From NCBI GenBank assembly GCA_031262785.1, contig JAISHB010000064.1, forward strand, positions 1 to 64,000: a stretch of 64,000 nt of DNA. Reading direction: 5' to 3'. Below the pieces are notes generated by a model that was not told where the DNA came from, searched no databases, and was given only the letters and a program-made list of their open reading frames with translations. A program made the position numbers and the translations under genes. This document shows positions 34,365 through 44,413 of this stretch, in pieces; position 1 is the first letter of the stretch; each line of letters starts with the position of its first letter. Origin of the DNA: Prevotellaceae bacterium (GTDB taxonomy: Bacteria; Bacteroidota; Bacteroidia; Bacteroidales; Bacteroidaceae).

Positions 34365-35287
34365 TCGGGAATGATAAGCGTGACCGCCTCGTGCATGACG
34401 CCGATGTAGAGGGGGAAGTGGCGGTCGAGCAGCCGGCCGTCGAGGTCGACCGAGGCGTTTTGGGCGCGCAACACCTTGATGTTTTTGGTGCGGTAGGGAC
34501 TCACCATCTTGTGATTGAGGATGCGTCCGGTGGTCAGCATCCACAATCCCGACCACAGTTGCCACAATTCGGGACGATGAATCACCGATACGTCGAGCCA
34601 GCCGTTGTAGGGCACCGCACTGGGGGTTTGTCCGTAGCCCGAGGCATTGCCGATGCACAGGGTCATGATGCGTCCGCGGATATGTTCGCCGTTGATGTTC
34701 AAATGGGTGCGATAGAGTTTGCGCTGGAAGATAACCGAGAGCAACGCCATGAAATACGACAGCGGCTTGACTCCCCAAAAGCGCTTACAGCGGTCGGTGA
34801 TCTCCACCACACGGGCGCCCAGGCCGATATTCATGGCATTGAGGAAGTAACGGGTGTGGTGGGCGCCCGCTTCGTAGTAGTTGCAGGTGCCCACGTCGAT
34901 GCGGCGACGCCTGCCGCCGATGATGCACTCCACCGCTTCGCGGTATTCGGTGCTAATGCCCCAATATTTGGCGAAATCGTTGCCGATGCCGTTGGGAATC
35001 AACCCGATGGCGATCGACTCTTTTTGCCCGGCCTCAGAAAGCATGATGCCGTTGATGGCGTCGTTGAGTGCGCCGTCGCCTCCCACCACTACGATGGTGC
35101 GATAGCCGTTGTTGGCCAGGATACCGGCCAAACGTTCCACCGAACCGAAGCCCTCGGACTGCACATAGTCGTAGTCGACGCCGCGATGTTCCATGTAGGC
35201 TTTGATTTCTTTCCATCTTTTCTGCACCTTGCGGGTGCCGGCTTTGGGGTTGTAGATCACTCCCCACTTATCGGATGACGTGGCCAT
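34361..35287 (-). CDS. YegS/BmrU-type lipid (diacylglycerol/sphingolipid) kinase
   Basis: The 308-residue DAGK-catalytic-domain protein has the N-terminal IYNPKAGTRK, the nucleotide-binding VVVGGDGALNDAINGI, LIPNGIGNDFAKYWG and the C-terminal VDLDGRLLDRHFPL. It phosphorylates a lipid at the inner leaflet; in Bacteroidetes both diacylglycerol and sphingoid substrates are plausible. It has its own promoter (35329-35336) overlapping the end of miaA. Confidence 0.88.
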   Translation of the reverse strand: MATSSDKWGVIYNPKAGTRKVQKRWKEIKAYMEHRGVDYDYVQSEGFGSVERLAGILANNGYRTIVVVGGDGALNDAINGIMLSEAGQKESIAIGLIPNGIGNDFAKYWGISTEYREAVECIIGGRRRRIDVGTCNYYEAGAHHTRYFLNAMNIGLGARVVEITDRCKRFWGVKPLSYFMALLSVIFQRKLYRTHLNINGEHIRGRIMTLCIGNASGYGQTPSAVPYNGWLDVSVIHRPELWQLWSGLWMLTTGRILNHKMVSPYRTKNIKVLRAQNASVDLDGRLLDRHFPLYIGVMHEAVTLIIPE

Positions 35288-35328
35288 GTTATTGAGAATG
35301 AATAATGAAGATTTGCGCTTACCGTGAG

Positions 35329-35336
35329 CAAAGGTA
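35329..35336 (-). promoter_or_regulatory. TAnnTTTG promoter box of the lipid kinase gene
   Basis: TACCTTTG on the minus strand lies 41 nt before ATG 35287 and immediately follows the miaA stop, so the -33 region is inside miaA. Confidence 0.6.
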
Positions 35337-36260
35337 TCAATTCTTCCCGAGGAATGCTTCTATCTGTGCGATTTTTTCCGGTTCGCCGAGGGCGGCGTCT
35401 ATCCAGTGGATCGCTACGCCGCGTCGTTCCATGCCGCGGAACCAGGTCATTTGCCGCTTGGCAAAGCGGTGGATGGCGGTTTCGAGCCGGGCGAACATCT
35501 CTTCGTAAGAGAGGCGGCCGAGCAGGTAGAGCGTGAGGTATTTATATTCCAATCCGTAGTAGAGGAGGTCGTCGGGGGAGATGCCCTCGTCCAGCAGGCG
35601 GCGTACCTCGTCGACCATTCCTTCGTCCAGACGCTGGCGTAGCCGCTCGCTGATGAGCCGGCGCCGTTGTTCACGTTCGCACTCCAGGCCGAAGACCAAG
35701 CTGTCGATGGCCGGAAACGGGCGCTCCTGTCCGGCAGGCAGCTGACGATAATATTCTTCGATTTCAATGGCGCGGATGGCGCGTTGCGGCGTGTCGGTAT
35801 CGGTGTGGTTGTGCAGCACCTTGTAGCCGCTGAGCAGCCGGGTGAGCGCCTCGAGCGATTGTCCCTTCAGACGTTCGCGCAGCTCGGCGTTTTCCGGCAC
35901 CGGCAGCAGGCGGTAGCCGCTCAGTACGGCCTCGAGGTACAATCCGCTCCCCCCGCAGAGTATCGGCTGCTTGCCGCGGCGGCGAATCTCCTCATAGGCG
36001 GCCAGGAAGTCGCGTTGGTAGGCAAACAGGTTGTACTTGGAGCCGGCCGGCAGGATGTCGACTAAGTGAACGGGTATGGATTGTCCGCCCACGGTGTAGT
36101 CGGCCAGGTCTTTGCCCGTGCCCAGGTCCATGCCACGGTAGACTTGGCGGGAATCGGCGCTGATAATCTCTGCGTCTAATCGTTGCGCCAAGGCGACGGC
36201 AAGCCGTGTCTTACCCGAGGCTGTCGGCCCCAGCAGGGTGATAAGCGGTGAGCTGTGCAT
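35337..36260 (-). CDS. miaA: tRNA dimethylallyltransferase
   Basis: The 307-residue product has the P-loop [11 protein letters not shown], the [16 protein letters not shown] catalytic segment, the [13 protein letters not shown] motif and the C-terminal [10 protein letters not shown]. It adds the dimethylallyl group to A37 of tRNAs reading codons that begin with U. The start ATG 36260 is the only one before the P-loop, so the gene really begins 50 nt inside the 3' end of dxs. Both enzymes belong to isoprenoid use: dxs makes the precursor that MiaA consumes. Confidence 0.95.
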   Translation of the reverse strand: MHSSPLITLLGPTASGKTRLAVALAQRLDAEIISADSRQVYRGMDLGTGKDLADYTVGGQSIPVHLVDILPAGSKYNLFAYQRDFLAAYEEIRRRGKQPILCGGSGLYLEAVLSGYRLLPVPENAELRERLKGQSLEALTRLLSGYKVLHNHTDTDTPQRAIRAIEIEEYYRQLPAGQERPFPAIDSLVFGLECEREQRRRLISERLRQRLDEGMVDEVRRLLDEGISPDDLLYYGLEYKYLTLYLLGRLSYEEMFARLETAIHRFAKRQMTWFRGMERRGVAIHWIDAALGEPEKIAQIEAFLGKN

Positions 36261-38151
36261 AGATTCCTTCTTCGTCCATTCCGCACAAATGGTAGAGTTG
36301 GTCGATGGTGCCGTGCTCGATGAACTTGTCGGGCACGCCGATGCGACGGAGGGTGGGGGTGTAGCCGTGGTAGGCCATAAATTCCAGCACGGCGCTGCCC
36401 ATTCCTCCTTGAATGACGCCGTCTTCCACGGTCACTACGCGCGCAAACGAGCGCCCGATTTCGTGCAGCATCTCCTCATCGAGCGGCTTGAGGAAGCGCA
36501 GGTCGTAGTGGGCGATGTGGAGGCCGGTTGTCTCCTCGGCGCGGCTGATGGCACGCCGGGCGCGGTAGCCGATGGGGCCGAGTGTAATCACGGCCAGGTC
36601 GCTTCCGGCTTTCAGCCGGCGCCCTTTGCCTACGGGAAGCGCTTGGAGCGGGCAGTGCCAATCACCCACCGTGTGGCCACGCCCGCGCGGGTAGCGGATC
36701 ACGAAAGTGCCTTGGTCGGGCAGCTGTGCGGTGTACATCAATCGCCGGAGTTCCTCCTCATCCAGGGGAGAGGCGATGGTAAGATGCGGCACGGGACGCA
36801 AAAAGGCCAAATCGAACACGCCGTGATGCGTGGGTCCGTCTTCTCCGACCAGTCCGGCGCGGTCCAGACACAAGACAACGGGCAGATTGAGCATGGCGAT
36901 GTCGTGAATCACATTGTCGTATGCCCGCTGCATAAACGAGGAGTAGATATTGCAGAAGGGTTGCATCCCCTCCTTGGCCAATCCGCCCGAAAAGGTGGCG
37001 GCGTGCCCTTCGGCGATGCCTACATCGAACGCCCTGTCGGGCATGGCCTCCATCAGCAGGTTCATCGAGCAGCCCGTGGGCATGGCGGGCGTGATGCCCA
37101 CGATGCGGGGGTTGGCGCGCGCCAACTCGACGAGTGTTTCACCGAATACCTCCTGGAAAAGAGGGGGAAGATGGGTCTGGTCATGCTGGATGCGCTCGCC
37201 GGTTTGGGGATTGAACTTGCCCGGAGCGTGCCATATCTCGGGGTTCTTTTCGGCCGGCTCGAATCCTTTGCCTTTGATGGTGTGCAGGTGAAGGATTTTG
37301 GGTCCTTGCATGTTTTTGATGTCGCCCAGGATGCGGGTCACCTTCTTGACATCGTGTCCGTCGATGGGGCCGAAGTAGCGGATGTTCATTCCTTCGAAGA
37401 CGTTCTGTTGCTGTGCCAGAATAGACTTCAAACTATTGGCAAAGCGGATGAGGGCTTTGCGGCGGTCTTCGTTGAGAAGGCCTATCTTGAAGAGTAGCTT
37501 CGAAAGGCAGAAGCGTAGTCGGTTGTAGCGGTTGGAGGTGGTCAGGTTGAAGAGGTATTGTTTCATGCCTCCGACGCTGCGGTCGATACTCATGTCGTTG
37601 TCATTGAGCACGATCAGGAGGTTGTTGGGCGTGGAGGAGGTGTTATTCAATCCCTCGAAGGCGAGACCGCCGCTCATGCTTCCGTCCCCGATAACCGCCA
37701 CCACGTGCCGCTCTTTTTCTCCTTTTTCAGCCGCGGCTACTGCCATGCCAAGGGCGGCGGAGATGGAGTTGGAGGCGTGTCCGCAGGTGAAGGTGTCATA
37801 TTCGCTCTCGAAAGGGGAGGGGAAGGGGCGGATGCCCCGAAATTTGCGATTGGTAGCGAAGGATTCGCCTCGGCCGGTGAGAATCTTATGGCCGTAGGCC
37901 TGATGTCCTACGTCCCAGACAATGCGGTCGTAGGGCGTGTTGAAGACGTAGTGCAGCGCAACGGTAAGTTCCACCGTTCCCAGGCTGGCGGCCAGGTGCC
38001 CGGGGTTGCGGGAAACTTCCTGGATGATATCTTCCCGTAGCTCGGCGCATACTTGGGGCAACTGGTCTACGTTTAACCGGCGCAGTTCTTCGGGATAGTG
38101 AATCGAGGGCAAAAGAGAGGGGGTTTTTTCTTGGGTTTTCTTTCTTTTCAT
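36211..38151 (-). CDS. dxs: 1-deoxy-D-xylulose-5-phosphate synthase
   Basis: The 646-residue thiamine-diphosphate enzyme has [15 protein letters not shown], the cofactor motif [36 protein letters not shown] and [15 protein letters not shown]. It condenses pyruvate with glyceraldehyde 3-phosphate, the first step of the MEP isoprenoid pathway. It lies 14 nt after the beta-barrel gene and its last 50 nt overlap miaA. The C-terminal ~15 residues ([15 protein letters not shown]) are encoded in the overlap and look like a tail beyond the usual end. Confidence 0.96.
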   Translation of the reverse strand: MKRKKTQEKTPSLLPSIHYPEELRRLNVDQLPQVCAELREDIIQEVSRNPGHLAASLGTVELTVALHYVFNTPYDRIVWDVGHQAYGHKILTGRGESFATNRKFRGIRPFPSPFESEYDTFTCGHASNSISAALGMAVAAAEKGEKERHVVAVIGDGSMSGGLAFEGLNNTSSTPNNLLIVLNDNDMSIDRSVGGMKQYLFNLTTSNRYNRLRFCLSKLLFKIGLLNEDRRKALIRFANSLKSILAQQQNVFEGMNIRYFGPIDGHDVKKVTRILGDIKNMQGPKILHLHTIKGKGFEPAEKNPEIWHAPGKFNPQTGERIQHDQTHLPPLFQEVFGETLVELARANPRIVGITPAMPTGCSMNLLMEAMPDRAFDVGIAEGHAATFSGGLAKEGMQPFCNIYSSFMQRAYDNVIHDIAMLNLPVVLCLDRAGLVGEDGPTHHGVFDLAFLRPVPHLTIASPLDEEELRRLMYTAQLPDQGTFVIRYPRGRGHTVGDWHCPLQALPVGKGRRLKAGSDLAVITLGPIGYRARRAISRAEETTGLHIAHYDLRFLKPLDEEMLHEIGRSFARVVTVEDGVIQGGMGSAVLEFMAYHGYTPTLRRIGVPDKFIEHGTIDQLYHLCGMDEEGIYAQLTAYHPAGADSLG

Positions 38152-38165
38152 AAGGTAGCTTCCGG

Positions 38166-38873
38166 CTATTTCTTAAGATTGAACAAGTAGGTTGCCTTCA
38201 CCGTGATGGCGGTGTTGGCCGAACGGGCAAAGTAGTCTTTCTTCGTGCTGTGATAGAAATCGGAGAGTCCATAGTAGTAGCGTCCCTCCAGCAGAAAGTT
38301 CCCGATGTTGGTATGCAACTCCACACCCAGGCCGGCTACGATGCCGTAGTCGAATTTGTTCTCGACGGCTTGGTCGTGTTGCTCGGTGACGGCACCACTG
38401 ACGGTGTCCCAGTTGTCGCTCATCGTGTAGCTGTCGTTCAGGAAGAAGCCTACTTGCGGACCGGCGTGCAGGAAGAACTGCAGGCCCCGTTCGTTGCCCA
38501 TCCCGATGTGGGCGAGGAAGGGAATTTCCACATAATTCGTGGTGCGGGTGTAGCTTAGGTGGGGAAAGTCTTCGTAAAACTCGCTCCACCCGTGTTGCGA
38601 GAAGTTGATTTCGAGTTGTGCGCCGCAGAGGAGGGCGAAATATTTCTCCGAGATGTAACGGGCGGCCAAACCGGCCGTCATTCCCATCAGATTCTTCTGC
38701 CTAACGGTGGGGGAGAAGCTCACGCTGTTCAAATTGACGCCTCCGCCCACGCCCACCGAGAAGACGTTGCGGTATTCGCCCACCTGTGCTTGCAACGATT
38801 GCGTGGGGAAGAGCAACAGCAGCAATAGAATTCCCCCGGTGAGGCCATACATACGATACCGCTTCTTAATCAT
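38166..38873 (-). CDS. outer-membrane beta-barrel protein (PorT-family type)
   Basis: The 235-residue product has a signal peptide ending SLQAQ and alternating amphipathic strands typical of an eight-stranded barrel (OMP_b-brl_2): [75 protein letters not shown]. The C-terminus ends in an aromatic-rich strand ([12 protein letters not shown]). Its start overlaps the stop of the LysM gene by 8 nt. Whether it is the true T9SS PorT or only a structural relative cannot be decided. Confidence 0.75.
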   Translation of the reverse strand: MIKKRYRMYGLTGGILLLLLLFPTQSLQAQVGEYRNVFSVGVGGGVNLNSVSFSPTVRQKNLMGMTAGLAARYISEKYFALLCGAQLEINFSQHGWSEFYEDFPHLSYTRTTNYVEIPFLAHIGMGNERGLQFFLHAGPQVGFFLNDSYTMSDNWDTVSGAVTEQHDQAVENKFDYGIVAGLGVELHTNIGNFLLEGRYYYGLSDFYHSTKKDYFARSANTAITVKATYLFNLKK

Positions 38874-40659
38874 AGTCGAGCTTTAGCAGTTCGTAATTGC
38901 GGGTGAAGTGCACGAAGAACACCTTGCGGTTGATGAAGCCGCCAAAGTTGTTGACGCGCTCAAACTTAAAGCCGGTTTGAATGGGAATGAGGCTCATTTC
39001 CTGCATCTTCTGTTCAAAGTTCGAACCATAGCGCCACAATCCGTTCAGAAAGAAAAAGCCGGTGTCGAAACCGAGCATGCCGAAGCGCGGATAGCTGTCG
39101 TCCATCTCTTTACCGTACCATTTGCGGTAGTTGTGTATGAAGCGGATGGAGGCCGGCAACAGGTTGTTGGTGTAGAACGACGAGTAGAAGTAGGTATCGA
39201 GTTCGAAGAAGGCCTCGAGGTGGTCTTTGGTGTAGGTCTGCCATTCGGGGTAGCCGAACAGGTGCACGGCTGCCTCGGGATTGCTGCGCACCAACAGGGT
39301 GAGTTGCGGCAAAATCTTGATCAGCGTGATGTTGCTTCCGGAGGTAGGCAGGAAAATGTTCTGGCGATCGGCTCGCAGCAGGGTTTTCAGCTCATCGGCA
39401 GTGGCGCTCTCCGGAATCGTTGCCGAAGGGATGCCGTGGTTGTACAATTCATCTTTCAGTCCTTTGATGAAGTCGGCTTTTTCTTGGGTGTCATTGGTTG
39501 CCTCCACGAAGATGACGTGAGCGGCGGGAAACTGTCGCACAAAATGGTTGTACACCTCCGAATAGAGATAAGATTGCGGTGTATTCACCTGATAGATGGA
39601 TGGATTCTGAAACACCGTGTTGTCTTTCGAGGTAAAGGGGATCACTAACCGGATATTGTGCCTATCGGCGAAGTCTGCCAGGGGTTTTATCTGTACGGGA
39701 TGCAGCGGGCCGAAGATTACGTCCATCCGGGTCATTTCAGGCTTGGCCAAGATGGCGTTGAGCGTGTTCTTGTCGTTGCCCGAGTTGTAGGTGTAGAGAT
39801 CGATGGAGACTCCTTTGCGTTTCAGGCTGTCGACGGCCATGAGAAATCCTTCGTAATATTCCACCGTGCGAAGCGTGGTCTTGTTTTGCTCTCCTCCCTC
39901 GAGGAAAGGGAGAATGATGGCGGCGCGCACGGTGCTGATGCGTTTCCACGGCGTTTTGTTGGCGTCGAAAAGTTCGCTGTCGGTGGGTGGAAGTTTGCTT
40001 TTGTCCGTATCCGTTGTTTCCTGAGCGGGATAGGGGATGCACAGTAGGGTGCCTTTCTTTATTTTATCCTCGCCTTTCAGCTCGGGATTGGCGGCAATCA
40101 GTTCGGCTTCGCTGATGGCATACTTCCGACTGATGCTATAGACTGTTTCTTTGCGTTTCACCTTGTGCATACTGCGGCAACGCGATTCCACCGAAGCCGG
40201 CAGGGTGGTGGCGGCGGTCGACGACTCGGCAGGTACCGGCTCGCCCGACAAGATTTGCTCTTTTTCCGAGGGAATGCGTATCACTTCTCCGATGCGGAAG
40301 TTGTCGGCACTCAGTCCGGGGTTGGCTTCGCAGATCAGTTTGGCGGATACGCCGTATTTGACGGTGAGTCGATAGAGTGTTTCGCCTTTTTCAATCGTGT
40401 GAAAAGTTTCTTTTACGGCATTCGTGAGGATGCGTGGAATGCGCAGAGTGCGTCCCACATAGATTTTCTCGTTACTTCCCGGATTGAGTTTGACGATGTC
40501 GGCCTGACTCACTCCATACATGCTGGAGATGGAATAGAGGCTTTGCCCTTTTTCGATGGTATGCAGAAAATAAGTTTCATTTTCTTGGGCAGCAGCGTGG
40601 AAGCAGCAGCATGCACAAGTAATGAATAATAAACAGCTAATGTGTTGTATGATTTTCAT
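38866..40659 (-). CDS. LysM-repeat lipoprotein-like protein with periplasmic-binding (ABC substrate-binding type) domain
   Basis: The 597-residue exported protein has a signal peptide, then three LysM repeats (HTIEKGQSLYSISSMYGVS about 33, HTIEKGETLYRLTVKYGVS about 87, HKVKRKETVYSISRKYAIS about 165) that should bind peptidoglycan. A type 1 periplasmic-binding fold follows from about 240 (VRAAIILPFLEGG, VIFGPLHPVQIKPLADFA, IPFTSKDNTVFQNPSIYQ). This combination is common in Bacteroidetes and its ligand is unknown. It heads the operon LysM-OMP-dxs-miaA and has a promoter at 40701-40708. Confidence 0.85.
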   Translation of the reverse strand: MKIIQHISCLLFITCACCCFHAAAQENETYFLHTIEKGQSLYSISSMYGVSQADIVKLNPGSNEKIYVGRTLRIPRILTNAVKETFHTIEKGETLYRLTVKYGVSAKLICEANPGLSADNFRIGEVIRIPSEKEQILSGEPVPAESSTAATTLPASVESRCRSMHKVKRKETVYSISRKYAISEAELIAANPELKGEDKIKKGTLLCIPYPAQETTDTDKSKLPPTDSELFDANKTPWKRISTVRAAIILPFLEGGEQNKTTLRTVEYYEGFLMAVDSLKRKGVSIDLYTYNSGNDKNTLNAILAKPEMTRMDVIFGPLHPVQIKPLADFADRHNIRLVIPFTSKDNTVFQNPSIYQVNTPQSYLYSEVYNHFVRQFPAAHVIFVEATNDTQEKADFIKGLKDELYNHGIPSATIPESATADELKTLLRADRQNIFLPTSGSNITLIKILPQLTLLVRSNPEAAVHLFGYPEWQTYTKDHLEAFFELDTYFYSSFYTNNLLPASIRFIHNYRKWYGKEMDDSYPRFGMLGFDTGFFFLNGLWRYGSNFEQKMQEMSLIPIQTGFKFERVNNFGGFINRKVFFVHFTRNYELLKLDYD

Positions 40660-40700
40660 TGGTTGTTGCTCAAATCAATTAAATTTTGCCAAAGTAGCCG

Positions 40701-40708
40701 CAAAGGTA
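40701..40708 (-). promoter_or_regulatory. TAnnTTTG promoter box of the LysM-OMP-dxs-miaA operon
   Basis: TACCTTTG on the minus strand, 41 nt before ATG 40659; only 22 nt separate it from the divergent box at 40731. Confidence 0.65.
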
Positions 40709-40730
40709 AGCATTATTCGAGAGGAACGTT

Positions 40731-40738
40731 TACTTTTG
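40731..40738 (+). promoter_or_regulatory. TAnnTTTG promoter box of the CHU_C gene, nearly leaderless
   Basis: TACTTTTG ends only 9 nt before ATG 40748, so the transcript would have almost no 5' leader. Confidence 0.55.
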
Positions 40739-40747
40739 TGGCTAATT

Positions 40748-41428
40748 ATGTGCTCCATACTTCTTGTATATCTTAGTTTTCTTGTAACGACGGTTGTCTC
40801 CATGCCGCCGCTTGCACCTGTAGCAGTACTACTTTCGGAAAATGGTTCAACACCCGAAGATGCGGTTGTTATCTACCCGGGCGAAATGTATACGGGCAAT
40901 GCGCCGTTGGAGTTTCGCTTCCGCTGGCAGGAATCGGACGACGTTTCGATAGACACCTCTACGTTGCGATTTGAGTGGACGTTTGCACGGGATGCCGCCT
41001 TTAGCGACATCTTCCTTACCCGCTTCGAGGCCGAAACCATTTACAGTTTCACGCAGACAGGCACTTTCTATGTGCGGCTCACCGTTACCGATACCGCCAC
41101 CGAAGAGACTTCGCAGACCGACGCTTTTCTCATCCGCATTGCCCAGTCGGAACTGAAAGTACCCAACGCCTTCTCGCCCAACGGCGACGGGGTGAACGAT
41201 GTCTTTCGCGTTACGCATCGTTCGCTGGTGCGTTTCCAGGCTGTGGTGTTTAATCGGTGGGGGCAGGAGATTTATCGCTGGAATCTGGCAAACATCGACG
41301 ACGGATGGGACGGAAACACGCGCGGGGGAAAGCCTGTGGCCGAAGGAGTTTACTATCTGCTCATCAATGCCGAAGGGGCCGACGGCGTGCGCTACACTAT
41401 ACGCAGCGACATTAATATACTAAGGTAA
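40748..41428 (+). CDS. secreted protein with gliding-motility-associated C-terminal (CHU_C, T9SS type B) domain
   Basis: The start ATG 40748 is chosen because a promoter box ends 9 nt upstream and a signal peptide (MCSILLVYLSFLVTTVV) begins there. The 226-residue product has a PKD-like middle part (FEWTFARDAAFSDI, GTFYVRLTVTDTAT) and the CHU_C tail: VPNAFSPNGDGVNDVF, VVFNRWGQEIYRW, DDGWDGNTRGG and VAEGVYYLL. CHU_C tails direct T9SS type B export. Partner and function are unknown. It is divergent from the LysM operon and followed 20 nt later by uvrA. Confidence 0.8.
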   Translation: MCSILLVYLSFLVTTVVSMPPLAPVAVLLSENGSTPEDAVVIYPGEMYTGNAPLEFRFRWQESDDVSIDTSTLRFEWTFARDAAFSDIFLTRFEAETIYSFTQTGTFYVRLTVTDTATEETSQTDAFLIRIAQSELKVPNAFSPNGDGVNDVFRVTHRSLVRFQAVVFNRWGQEIYRWNLANIDDGWDGNTRGGKPVAEGVYYLLINAEGADGVRYTIRSDINILR

Positions 41429-41448
41429 GCAGCATCCATCATTAGCTT

Positions 41449-44283
41449 ATGAACGAAGAAACAGAATATATCAACGTCTATGGTGCCCGTGTGCACAATC
41501 TCAAGAACATAGACGTCGACCTTCCACGCAATAGCCTGACCGTGATTACCGGATTGAGCGGGAGCGGTAAATCATCGTTGGCCTTCGACACCATTTTTGC
41601 CGAAGGACAGCGTCGCTACATCGAAACCTTTTCGGCCTATGCACGCAACTTCTTGGGTAATCTCGAACGCCCCGATGTGGACAAGATAACCGGACTGAGT
41701 CCGGTCATCTCCATCGAGCAGAAGACCACCAACAAGAATCCGCGCTCCACCGTGGGCACTACCACCGAAGTGTACGACTTTCTGCGTTTGCTCTATGCGC
41801 GTGCCGGCATCGCCTACTCCTACCTCTCGGGAGAACGCATGATCAAGTACACCGAAGAGCAAATACTCGATCTCATCCTCACCGCCTACAACGGGCGGCG
41901 CATCTACATCCTCTCCCCGCTGGTGCGTGCCCGCAAAGGACACTACAAAGAACTCTTCGAGAATGTGCGCAAGAAGGGTTATCTGCATGTGCGCATCGAC
42001 GGCGAAATCAAAGAAGCGTTACCCGGCATGAAGCTCGACCGCTACAAGAATCACGACATCGAAGTGGTTATCGACAAGCTCATTGTCAGCGACAAAGACA
42101 ACACCCGCCTGAAGAAAAGTGTAGCCACCGCCATGCAACAAGGCGACGGACTGATTATGATATACGATACCGACACCAAAGAGGTGCGCCACTACAGTCG
42201 CCGTCTAATGTGTCCGGTAACAGGCCTCTCTTACCAGGAACCGGCTCCCCACAACTTCTCGTTTAACTCGCCGCAGGGTGCTTGTCCGCGCTGCAAAGGG
42301 TTGGGGGTGATTAGTCAGATAGACCTCGATAAAGTGATTCCCGATCGCTCCCTTTCCATTGCCGAAGGGGCGGTGATTCCGTTGGGTAAGTCTAAACAAT
42401 CGATGATATTCTGGCAAATAGCCGCCTTGCTGGAGCGCTACGATGCCACCTTGCACACGCCGGTGAAAGAGTTGCCCGACGAGGCCATCGACGAGATCCT
42501 CCACGGATCGGGCGAACGGTTGCGCATTAGAAGCCAGTTTATCGGCACCTCGTCCGACTACTACGTCACCTACGAGGGTGTCGTCAAGTACATCCAGTTG
42601 TTGCAAGAGCGCGAAGCTTCGGCTACGGCGCAGAAGTGGGCAGAACAGTTTGCCAAAACCACCGTATGTCCCGAGTGCAATGGGGCGCGCTTGAATAAAG
42701 AGGCACTGCACTACCGGCTCTACGACAAAAATATCTACGAACTCTCGTGCATGGACATCTCCGATTTGTACGACTGGCTCGATCGGCTCGATGTGCATCT
42801 CGAGCACAAGCAACGGCAAATTGCCACGGAAATCATGAAGGAGATACGCACGCGCCTGAAGTTCCTGCTCGATGTGGGGCTGGATTACCTCTCGCTCGAC
42901 CGTGCTTCGGCTTCACTTTCGGGCGGAGAGAGTCAGCGTATCCGGCTGGCCACGCAGATAGGGTCACAATTGGTGAACGTGCTCTATATTCTGGACGAAC
43001 CCAGCATCGGATTGCATCAACGGGACAATTGCCGCCTGATCCATTCACTCAAGGAGCTACGCGACATCGGCAACTCGGTGATTGTGGTAGAGCACGACAA
43101 AGAGATGATGCTGGAGGCCGATTACATCATCGATATGGGACCCAAAGCCGGTCGCTTGGGCGGTGAAGTAGTTTTTGCCGGCACCCCGCAAGAGATGCTG
43201 GCCACACACACGCTCACCTCGCAATACCTCAATGGCGAACGCTTCATCGAAACTCCTTCGGTACGTCGAACGGGCAACGGCAAGCAACTGATACTGCGCG
43301 GCGCTCGCGGAAACAACCTGAAAAACGTAGATGTAGCCTTTCCGTTGGGGTGCCTCATTTGCGTCACCGGCGTCTCGGGTAGCGGAAAGTCTACCTTGGT
43401 CAACGAAACCTTGCAGCCCATCCTCTCGCAGAAGTTCTACCACTCGTTGCAAGACCCGCTGCCCTACGACTACATCGAAGGGTTGCCCTATATAGATAAG
43501 GTGGTGAACGTAGACCAGTCGCCCATTGGCCGGACACCCCGTTCCAATCCGGCCACCTACACGGGCGTGTTTAGTGACATTCGCAACCTCTTTGTGGAGC
43601 TTCCCGAGGCGAAGATGCGCGGCTACAAACCCGGACGCTTCTCTTTCAACGTGAAAGGAGGGCGGTGTGAGACGTGTCAGGGCAACGGCTACCGCACCAT
43701 CGAAATGAACTTCCTGCCCGACGTGTATGTGCCCTGCGAAGTGTGTCACGGCAAACGCTACAACCGCGAAACGTTGGAAGTACGCTTTCGTGGTAAGTCG
43801 ATTGCCGACGTGCTGGACATGACCATCAACATGGCCGTGGAGTTTTTCGAGCATGTGCCGCAGATACTGCATAAAATCAAAGTGATTCAAGACGTCGGCC
43901 TGGGTTACATCAAGCTGGGGCAATCTTCCACTACGCTTTCGGGCGGGGAGAGCCAACGCGTGAAGCTGGCCACCGAACTATCCAAGCGCGACACGGGCAA
44001 GACCGTCTATATTTTGGACGAACCCACCACGGGCCTTCATTTCGAAGACATCCGCGTGCTGATGGCTGTCCTGAACAAATTGGTAGACAAGGGAAACACC
44101 GTGATCGTCATCGAGCACAACCTCGACGTGATTAAGCTGGCCGATTACCTCATCGACATGGGACCCGACGGAGGCAAGGCAGGCGGCACCGTGCTCAGCA
44201 CGGGCACTCCCGAAGAGGTGGCGCTAAGCACGAAGGGATATACCCCCCAATTCTTACGCGAAGAGCTGAAAATGAAGCCGTAG
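41449..44283 (+). CDS. uvrA: excinuclease ABC subunit A
   Basis: The 944-residue protein has the two ABC ATPase modules: P-loops [14 protein letters not shown] (about residue 32) and [13 protein letters not shown] (about 645), signatures [16 protein letters not shown] and [15 protein letters not shown]. Zinc-finger cysteine pairs (CPVT...CPRCKGLG and CETCQGNG...CEVCHG) are present too. It finds bulky DNA damage with UvrB. It probably shares the transcript of the upstream CHU_C gene. Confidence 0.97.
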   Translation: MNEETEYINVYGARVHNLKNIDVDLPRNSLTVITGLSGSGKSSLAFDTIFAEGQRRYIETFSAYARNFLGNLERPDVDKITGLSPVISIEQKTTNKNPRSTVGTTTEVYDFLRLLYARAGIAYSYLSGERMIKYTEEQILDLILTAYNGRRIYILSPLVRARKGHYKELFENVRKKGYLHVRIDGEIKEALPGMKLDRYKNHDIEVVIDKLIVSDKDNTRLKKSVATAMQQGDGLIMIYDTDTKEVRHYSRRLMCPVTGLSYQEPAPHNFSFNSPQGACPRCKGLGVISQIDLDKVIPDRSLSIAEGAVIPLGKSKQSMIFWQIAALLERYDATLHTPVKELPDEAIDEILHGSGERLRIRSQFIGTSSDYYVTYEGVVKYIQLLQEREASATAQKWAEQFAKTTVCPECNGARLNKEALHYRLYDKNIYELSCMDISDLYDWLDRLDVHLEHKQRQIATEIMKEIRTRLKFLLDVGLDYLSLDRASASLSGGESQRIRLATQIGSQLVNVLYILDEPSIGLHQRDNCRLIHSLKELRDIGNSVIVVEHDKEMMLEADYIIDMGPKAGRLGGEVVFAGTPQEMLATHTLTSQYLNGERFIETPSVRRTGNGKQLILRGARGNNLKNVDVAFPLGCLICVTGVSGSGKSTLVNETLQPILSQKFYHSLQDPLPYDYIEGLPYIDKVVNVDQSPIGRTPRSNPATYTGVFSDIRNLFVELPEAKMRGYKPGRFSFNVKGGRCETCQGNGYRTIEMNFLPDVYVPCEVCHGKRYNRETLEVRFRGKSIADVLDMTINMAVEFFEHVPQILHKIKVIQDVGLGYIKLGQSSTTLSGGESQRVKLATELSKRDTGKTVYILDEPTTGLHFEDIRVLMAVLNKLVDKGNTVIVIEHNLDVIKLADYLIDMGPDGGKAGGTVLSTGTPEEVALSTKGYTPQFLREELKMKP

Positions 44284-44310
44284 CACACGGTCTATTTCAG
44301 TAATAAAGTA

Positions 44311-44318
44311 TATATTTG
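44311..44318 (+). promoter_or_regulatory. TAnnTTTG promoter box of the peptide transporter gene
   Basis: TATATTTG lies 95 nt before ATG 44414, giving an AT-rich leader of about 85 nt with no open frame of note. Confidence 0.6.
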
Positions 44319-44413
44319 CACAGCAAATTGCACTGCGAACCCCAACGCTCTCATTCTGAACGGAAAAAACTTATTATCACATATCATTTTATTAACTTAA
44401 TATCATTATTACC

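Noticed and set aside
40622-40747. Longer N-terminus for the CHU_C protein
   Set aside because: The upstream extension overlaps the divergent LysM gene and both promoter boxes. The signal peptide starts at 40748.
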